A DNA stretch of 64,000 nucleotides, taken from the NCBI GenBank assembly GCA_030374765.1, contig JARGXX010000073.1, forward strand, positions 620,001 to 684,000, read 5' to 3'. The stretch comes from Agarophyton chilense (lineage: Eukaryota > Rhodophyta > Florideophyceae > Gracilariales > Gracilariaceae). Under the pieces are notes generated by a model. It was given only the letters and a program-made list of their open reading frames with translations. It was not told the origin of the DNA and did not search any database. The first letter of the stretch is position 1. Every line of letters starts with the position of its first letter. The translations under genes and the position numbers were made by a program. Positions 60,260 through 64,000 of this stretch are shown piece after piece.

Positions 60260-60367
60260 GCAGGAGACGAAAAACGAGAAAGTCCGTGGGGAAAGGTTTG
60301 ACTGTTGAGAAAGATGCGGGAATGTTTGAAAGTGTATGCACTGCAGTATGAACGACTTCGGATATCT

Positions 60368-60401
60368 ATGACGTGAAGTAGCGTGACGCTACTAACGTCA
60401 T
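60368..60401. promoter_or_regulatory. Long palindrome with TGACGT arms upstream of ALKBH
   Basis: ATGACGT (60368-60374) pairs with ACGTCAT (60395-60401), and inside them AGTAGCGT (60377-60384) pairs with ACGCTACT (60386-60393) around a single G. Only GA against A is unpaired. TGACGT is the core of bZIP (TGA/CREB-type) sites. The position, 109-142 bp upstream of the ALKBH start codon, suggests a promoter element; a cruciform or RNA hairpin is also possible. Confidence 0.7.
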
Positions 60402-60588
60402 CTTGTTAACAAAGTGTGCCCAGCTCGTCGCCGTGCGGCATCCGTGAAATCTGACTATTGTTTGGTATGGAGGATACGGGATAAAGGGTTACACGATTAT
60501 GCTTGTACCCTTCGGTGTACGTTCATTACACGTATCTACTCCGTGATCCATTCCATATTTGGAAACTAGGTAACAGTCTCAGCTTTAT

Positions 60589-60768
60589 CTACTGGGCTTC
60601 ATCCTTCCCCCTCAGCCGCTGAAGCTCAGCGAGATCGACGAAGTTGCGGCTGATTGAGCCAATTTGGTCCTTGGCGAGATACAGCATGTCGAGCGGTAAG
60701 TAACGGAGGGATTCGAGGTAGGTGGTGCAGGAAAAGCCGCTAGCCAAACACCTTGGCGTTAAAAACAG
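60589..60768 (-). CDS. Orphan short reading frame, possible terminal exon
   Basis: A reverse-strand frame of about 59 codons ends in TAG at 60589-60591. Its last 45 residues (LESLRYLPLDMLYLAKDQIG and onward, ending LQRLRGKDEAQ) have the charge and helix pattern of real protein. Local GC content is higher than around it. There is no good start, so it would be a last exon or a gene fragment; GGCTAG upstream could be an acceptor. I do not recognise the family. Confidence 0.3.
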   Translation of the reverse strand: MFLTPRCLASGFSCTTYLESLRYLPLDMLYLAKDQIGSISRNFVDLAELQRLRGKDEAQ

Positions 60769-60952
60769 CTAATAGAGATTGAGGAACACTGCGAAGTGTT
60801 ACGTCCAGCTATTAGGAGTGCAGTCGCCGCGGTGAGTGAGCCGAGAATTCGTTCGCTCCCCTGGGGACTCAAAAAGTCATTTCATGGGATTTCCCCGCAA
60901 GAATTTTCCGCTCATCAAAACAAAGCAGTGCCTATCTAGGCAACGAACTGCT
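60769..60952. other. Hairpin-rich segment, possible structured RNA
   Basis: Several strong stem-loops follow each other: CTAATAG/CTATTAG (60769-60815) enclosing AACACT-GCGA-AGTGTT (60785-60800), TCCCC-T-GGGGA (60857-60867), and AGCAGT/ACTGCT (60924-60952) enclosing GCCTA-TC-TAGGC (60930-60941). No snRNA, RNase P, SRP or snoRNA signature was recognised, so this is only an observation of structure. Confidence 0.3.
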
Positions 60953-61922
60953 CTTTAGACTAGGATCCCGCTATTTCAGCCCCTATTAAGCGTTTTGGCG
61001 CCAGTTAATAAGATTAATGAGCCATATGCAGTCTCTGAGAGAAATATCCCACATCTACTAGCTACATTTACTAGCAATATGAAGGCTTAGTAAAACAGCA
61101 GCAAGTGTTTTGGTTCGTCAATAGCCGCTCGAGCGCTTAAAATCCCAGTGAATGCACTATGTCTTTCACCAGTTTCACTTTTGAGTACAATGCCTTAAGA
61201 CCAATGTATGGCAGCGGAGCGCGCACCAAAGGATAATCTTCAAGAATAGTATATTCTTTTAGATTCAGCGAGGTGTGTTCACGCCACGTCGGGCGCTGTA
61301 TCTATCTCTCAGTTCAACTTGAAGTAAGACCAAGTCTCCTCGTGCTCCATAACGAGATATGGAGAAACGCGGCTGGCGAAGGATAAATTACACCTCGACA
61401 AACGAAGTCAATAATCATGTAAACCCCGGTAATTCCTGTATGCAACTCAACGAAGTTCGAATTGATATCCTGAGTGTTCAGTCTTTCGAAGGAGGTCTAT
61501 TATTGCTCCTTTCGTCAAGGTGTCCCAAGCCTATGCCATCAAACGAAACCCTCTCCCACGCACCTATGAGTGCAGCTTTTCAAGGTAATGATCCTGATTT
61601 ATGATCTTTTCAGAGAGATGCGAGGAACACCGTGATTATGAGACGACTTTTCAAACTTGAGAACATCCTCATCAAGGCGGTCGCCCATGCGTACTAAATT
61701 AAGCCAAACGAGAGCTCAGGTTCCGGGGAAAAGCAAACATGGTGCGACGTTACTAAAAGGAATGAAAGTTGAAATGAACTTTTGGGGATCAATACCAATG
61801 TCCTCTTTACGCTCTTTACATACGCGATTGCTAGTCTTTAAACGATGGTTTCACACCCTGGCCTCGATAGGACTTCCTGACTCAGGATTCCTGAGTGATG
61901 CCTTTCTGATTGAATAGAGCTC

Positions 61923-62543
61923 TCATCCTTCAATATAGTCGAGTTCTTCTGGGATTCCAAATTGCTTGTTAAAGTCACGCTTGTCCATAAAGTACTTCTT
62001 GACTGCCCACGACTGGCAGTTAAAGATATTATCGACCCATCTATTCGTGCATTCTCTAGCCACTTTTGTTCGTTCTTTTAGACGCTCCATTTCTTCGGGA
62101 TCAAATTCTGCAAAATGTTCAAGTCGACGATCAAAATCCTGTCGTCTGTGCTCCAAAGTTTCAAGTTCAGCAAGAACGTTTCGTCTCTCCTCAGTATCCT
62201 CACGTCCAACCCTCAGCTCTTCGATTTCTTTCTTTAGCTGCGAACTCTCGTCGGTCTTCAGTTGTATCTGCTCCTTGACCTGTTTCAGCTTCATTTTCCG
62301 CTTCTGCGAGGCTTCGCTAGGAAGGCACCAAAACACAGTTTGGACACCGCACTTGTCAGTGTTGACCATGTTATCATCCACAAGGCTCTGGAGAACTTCT
62401 TTCACAGATTGTGAAACAATTCCTTTCCTCTTCGGGGCGATTTTCTCGAGTTCTTTCAGCGTGAAGAACTCTGCTGTTTCTGTGAATAGTTCCATGAGCC
62501 GCTCACGTTTCTCGTCAAATGAAAGGCCTTTCCTGGGAGCCAT
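61923..62543 (-). CDS. MND1: Meiotic recombination protein MND1
   Basis: 206 residues, the usual MND1 length (about 205), intronless. MND1 pairs with HOP2 and stimulates strand invasion by DMC1 and RAD51 during meiosis. The start MAPRKGLSFDEKRERLMELF is the conserved family beginning. A winged-helix domain occupies about 1-75 (FFTLKELEKIAPKRKGIVSQ, VKEVLQSLVDDNMV). A coiled coil covers about 80-170. The C-terminal part (ANRW-like TNRWVDNIFNCQSWAVKKY) holds the family's second conserved block. Its presence suggests the organism has, or recently had, a meiotic cycle. An ATCACGTT-T-AACGTGAT palindrome lies about 250 bp upstream. Confidence 0.96.
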   Translation of the reverse strand: MAPRKGLSFDEKRERLMELFTETAEFFTLKELEKIAPKRKGIVSQSVKEVLQSLVDDNMVNTDKCGVQTVFWCLPSEASQKRKMKLKQVKEQIQLKTDESSQLKKEIEELRVGREDTEERRNVLAELETLEHRRQDFDRRLEHFAEFDPEEMERLKERTKVARECTNRWVDNIFNCQSWAVKKYFMDKRDFNKQFGIPEELDYIEG

Positions 62544-62952
62544 TCTGCTAATGAGGATGGAGGAAAGCCGGTGCAGAAGAGCCTGGATGCAGCAGACGGG
62601 TGCTACTGATCATTTAACAAAGGTTTCGTTCAGAGGCTGTTCGCGAATACCACGAAGCGTAAGTCCGTCACCGTGTGACATAAGCTTTGCAGAAATGCAG
62701 CACGGACAAAAAAAAGGCGCCAGAGCGCAGATTTCTTTTCGCCCCTGAGAAGGCGCGTCACGAACTCGTGATGAGTCCGTCACGCACCCATCACGTTTAA
62801 CGTGATCAACGCCGCACCATCGCCTCTGTGTGACTAGAGCCCTTTACAACGCTTCGTTGTCATTATGGTGGGAGTGCCTTCTTCCTCGCAACTCTTCAGC
62901 GCCGACGTTCTACGTTCTAGCAGGTCTGTGGGTCATGAGAGCGTGAAATTAT
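62544..62952. promoter_or_regulatory. MND1 promoter region with ACGTG palindrome
   Basis: 409 bp between MND1 (start, -) and the FAM185A-like gene (end, -). A perfect 17-bp palindrome, ATCACGTTTAACGTGAT, lies at 62790-62806, and TCACG also occurs nearby around 62757-62795. No gene is seen. Confidence 0.5.
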
Positions 62953-63942
62953 TTAGGCCACGGCCGACCCCGCACCCAAAATTCTTCCGGCCCATTGCTC
63001 ATCGCGCAATGTAACGCTACCTCCAGCCCTTATTTGAACAGAGCAAACACTTTCAGCGTGGTCAACCTCAGATGCGCTGTCCTGTAACACCCCGACTTCA
63101 TCACGAACACTGTCCGCTTTCATATTAAACGTTCCTGAAAATCTCTTTCGCACGCCCAGGTGCACGTGTCCATCAGCATCGACATCGATTGACTCTGTGC
63201 CCGCATCAGCCAGCGTTAGACGTACATCACCTCTGCTTCTCAGCTTCAGCTTCCCTTGGACAGCAGAGATTTCTGTCTTGCCGGCTTCTATGTATGCTTC
63301 TCCATGCACTGCATCAGCAGAAAAATCACGGTCGCACTGAAGCATCATTCGCCCACCGTACAAGCAGCCCGCTTCCAGCGTCCCACCGCACCGAACTTTA
63401 ATGTCATTTCCCTGTGCCCTCGTGAGCTTGACAGAACCTCTTTGCGATTCTATGTCCACATTGCCCTGTAAAATACGGGCCTCAATTCTTCCTTCCTTCG
63501 TTTTTATGCTTGCACTTGTACTTCGCAACTTATTCACATAGATGGCTGCACTGTCAGACCTAACTCGAAAATCCCCTTCGATGGTGTCGCACAAGTGGAG
63601 ATTTCCATCGGCAAGGTCGATCCATAGGTTATGCAAGCCAGGGATTTCAACTCGCAATTCCGGTACGTCGGTGACCAAAAGTCTCGCACTTTCACAGTCA
63701 TTCTGTGGTGCAGACGCTTCAATGTGAGTTGAAGAAGACCCGTCATCTGCTTCTTCTTTCGCGCGCACAGCCAGTATCTTCGAAAAGCTTCTGGCCTTGG
63801 CTTCATTCATATTTTCCGACGTCGGGATGTATAGATGAATGTTTGTTTGTGTCCAATCTGATTCGTGTGGATCCAACGGTGATATGCTCAAATTGCATTT
63901 GAACGGGAGTGAGATCTTCAGCGTTCCATGAGGCGCGCTCAT
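62953..63942 (-). CDS. FAM185A-like beta-repeat protein, possibly incomplete at window edge
   Basis: 329 residues from the ATG at 63942. The protein starts with a short strand and the motif SPLDPHESDW, close to the (V/R)PLDPH block of animal FAM185A. It continues as a regular series of short beta-strand repeats (RVRSDSAAIYVNKL, IEARILQGNVDIESQRGSV, DIKVRCGGTLEAGCL, GKLKLRSRGDVRLTL). This matches the DUF4097/adhesin-like beta-helix fold. Function is unknown in any organism I know of; FAM185A is predicted mitochondrial. The frame stays open to the right edge (LCSAFRIARRQLHIQSWKL before the ATG), a basic sequence that could be a mitochondrial leader, so the true start may lie beyond position 64000. 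Confidence 0.7.
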   Translation of the reverse strand: MSAPHGTLKISLPFKCNLSISPLDPHESDWTQTNIHLYIPTSENMNEAKARSFSKILAVRAKEEADDGSSSTHIEASAPQNDCESARLLVTDVPELRVEIPGLHNLWIDLADGNLHLCDTIEGDFRVRSDSAAIYVNKLRSTSASIKTKEGRIEARILQGNVDIESQRGSVKLTRAQGNDIKVRCGGTLEAGCLYGGRMMLQCDRDFSADAVHGEAYIEAGKTEISAVQGKLKLRSRGDVRLTLADAGTESIDVDADGHVHLGVRKRFSGTFNMKADSVRDEVGVLQDSASEVDHAESVCSVQIRAGGSVTLRDEQWAGRILGAGSAVA

Positions 63943-64000
63943 TAGCTTCCAACTCTGAATGTGGAGCTGACGACGAGCGATCCGAAACGCAGAGCAAAGT

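Larger units (their letters stand above)
60260..61922. other. 1.7-kb region between ALKBH and MND1
   Basis: Contains, from left, the palindrome at 60368-60401 (ALKBH promoter), an orphan reverse-strand frame at 60589-60768, and a hairpin-rich stretch at about 60769-60952. AT-rich sequence with no recognised gene follows to the MND1 stop. Two forward frames (61359-61604 and 61657-61917) have no family signal. Confidence 0.4.

Overview
The window looks like nuclear DNA of a red alga (Rhodophyta). It carries eukaryotic nuclear genes (midasin, U2A', UFC1, PI4-kinase, GRAB golgin, MND1, ATE1) beside nuclear genes for plastid functions: Mg-chelatase H, MPBQ/MSBQ methyltransferase and a bacterial-type uS15 with a long leader. 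Genes are compact and intron-poor; midasin is a single 16.4-kb reading frame. Only three genes (UFC1, KGD4, a ZIP transporter) show clear short GT-AG introns. The three plastid candidates share the N-terminal pattern M-x-x-x-A-F, which fits the phenylalanine-based plastid import signal known from red algae and glaucophytes. The species is not determined; a florideophyte such as Chondrus would fit the style, but that is a guess.

Layout. 0.4-16.8 kb: midasin (+). 17.2-18.6 kb: KEN-box/coiled-coil unknown (+). 19.0-19.6 kb: UFC1 (-), divergent from MPBQ/MSBQ methyltransferase (+, 20.2-21.2 kb), which converges on arginyltransferase ATE1 (-, 21.5-23.4 kb). 24.1-28.2 kb: ChlH (-), divergent from U2A' (+, 29.0-29.8 kb), which converges on a BRSK/SAD-like kinase (-, 29.9-31.2 kb). 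32.0-32.8 kb: a degenerate AP-endonuclease-fold protein (+). 33.1-38.5 kb: a GRAB-domain golgin (+). 39.1-39.9 kb: organellar uS15 (+). 41.0-43.8 kb: PI4K-beta type kinase (+). 43.8-47.9 kb is gene-poor and holds three decayed non-LTR (LINE) 3' ends. 48.0-48.7 kb: an adenylate kinase whose P-loop lies at the C-terminus (+). 49.5-52.3 kb: a DWD-box WD40 protein (+). 53.6-54.0 kb: KGD4 (+), converging on a TLDc protein (-, 54.4-56.0 kb). 58.0-59.3 kb: ZIP transporter (+), converging on an AlkB homologue (-, 59.5-60.3 kb). 61.9-62.5 kb: MND1 (-). 63.0-63.9 kb: FAM185A-like protein (-), perhaps running off the right edge.

The genes do not form one pathway; this is an ordinary eukaryotic housekeeping neighbourhood. 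Three of them supply the plastid (chlorophyll, plastoquinone/tocopherol, translation). Several concern DNA and RNA (ALKBH, MND1, the AP-endonuclease relative, U2A', midasin). Others concern protein modification and trafficking (UFC1, ATE1, golgin, PI4K, DWD receptor, TLDc).

The most unusual items are the apparently circularly permuted adenylate kinase (47961-48728), the exonuclease III-fold protein that has lost most catalytic acidic residues (32027-32848), the shared M-x-x-x-A-F plastid leader motif, and TGACGTG/CACGTG elements, sometimes inside palindromes, upstream of many start codons. Composition changes sharply: about 28.0-34.6 kb is very GC-rich and repeat-rich, and its right boundary falls inside the golgin reading frame.
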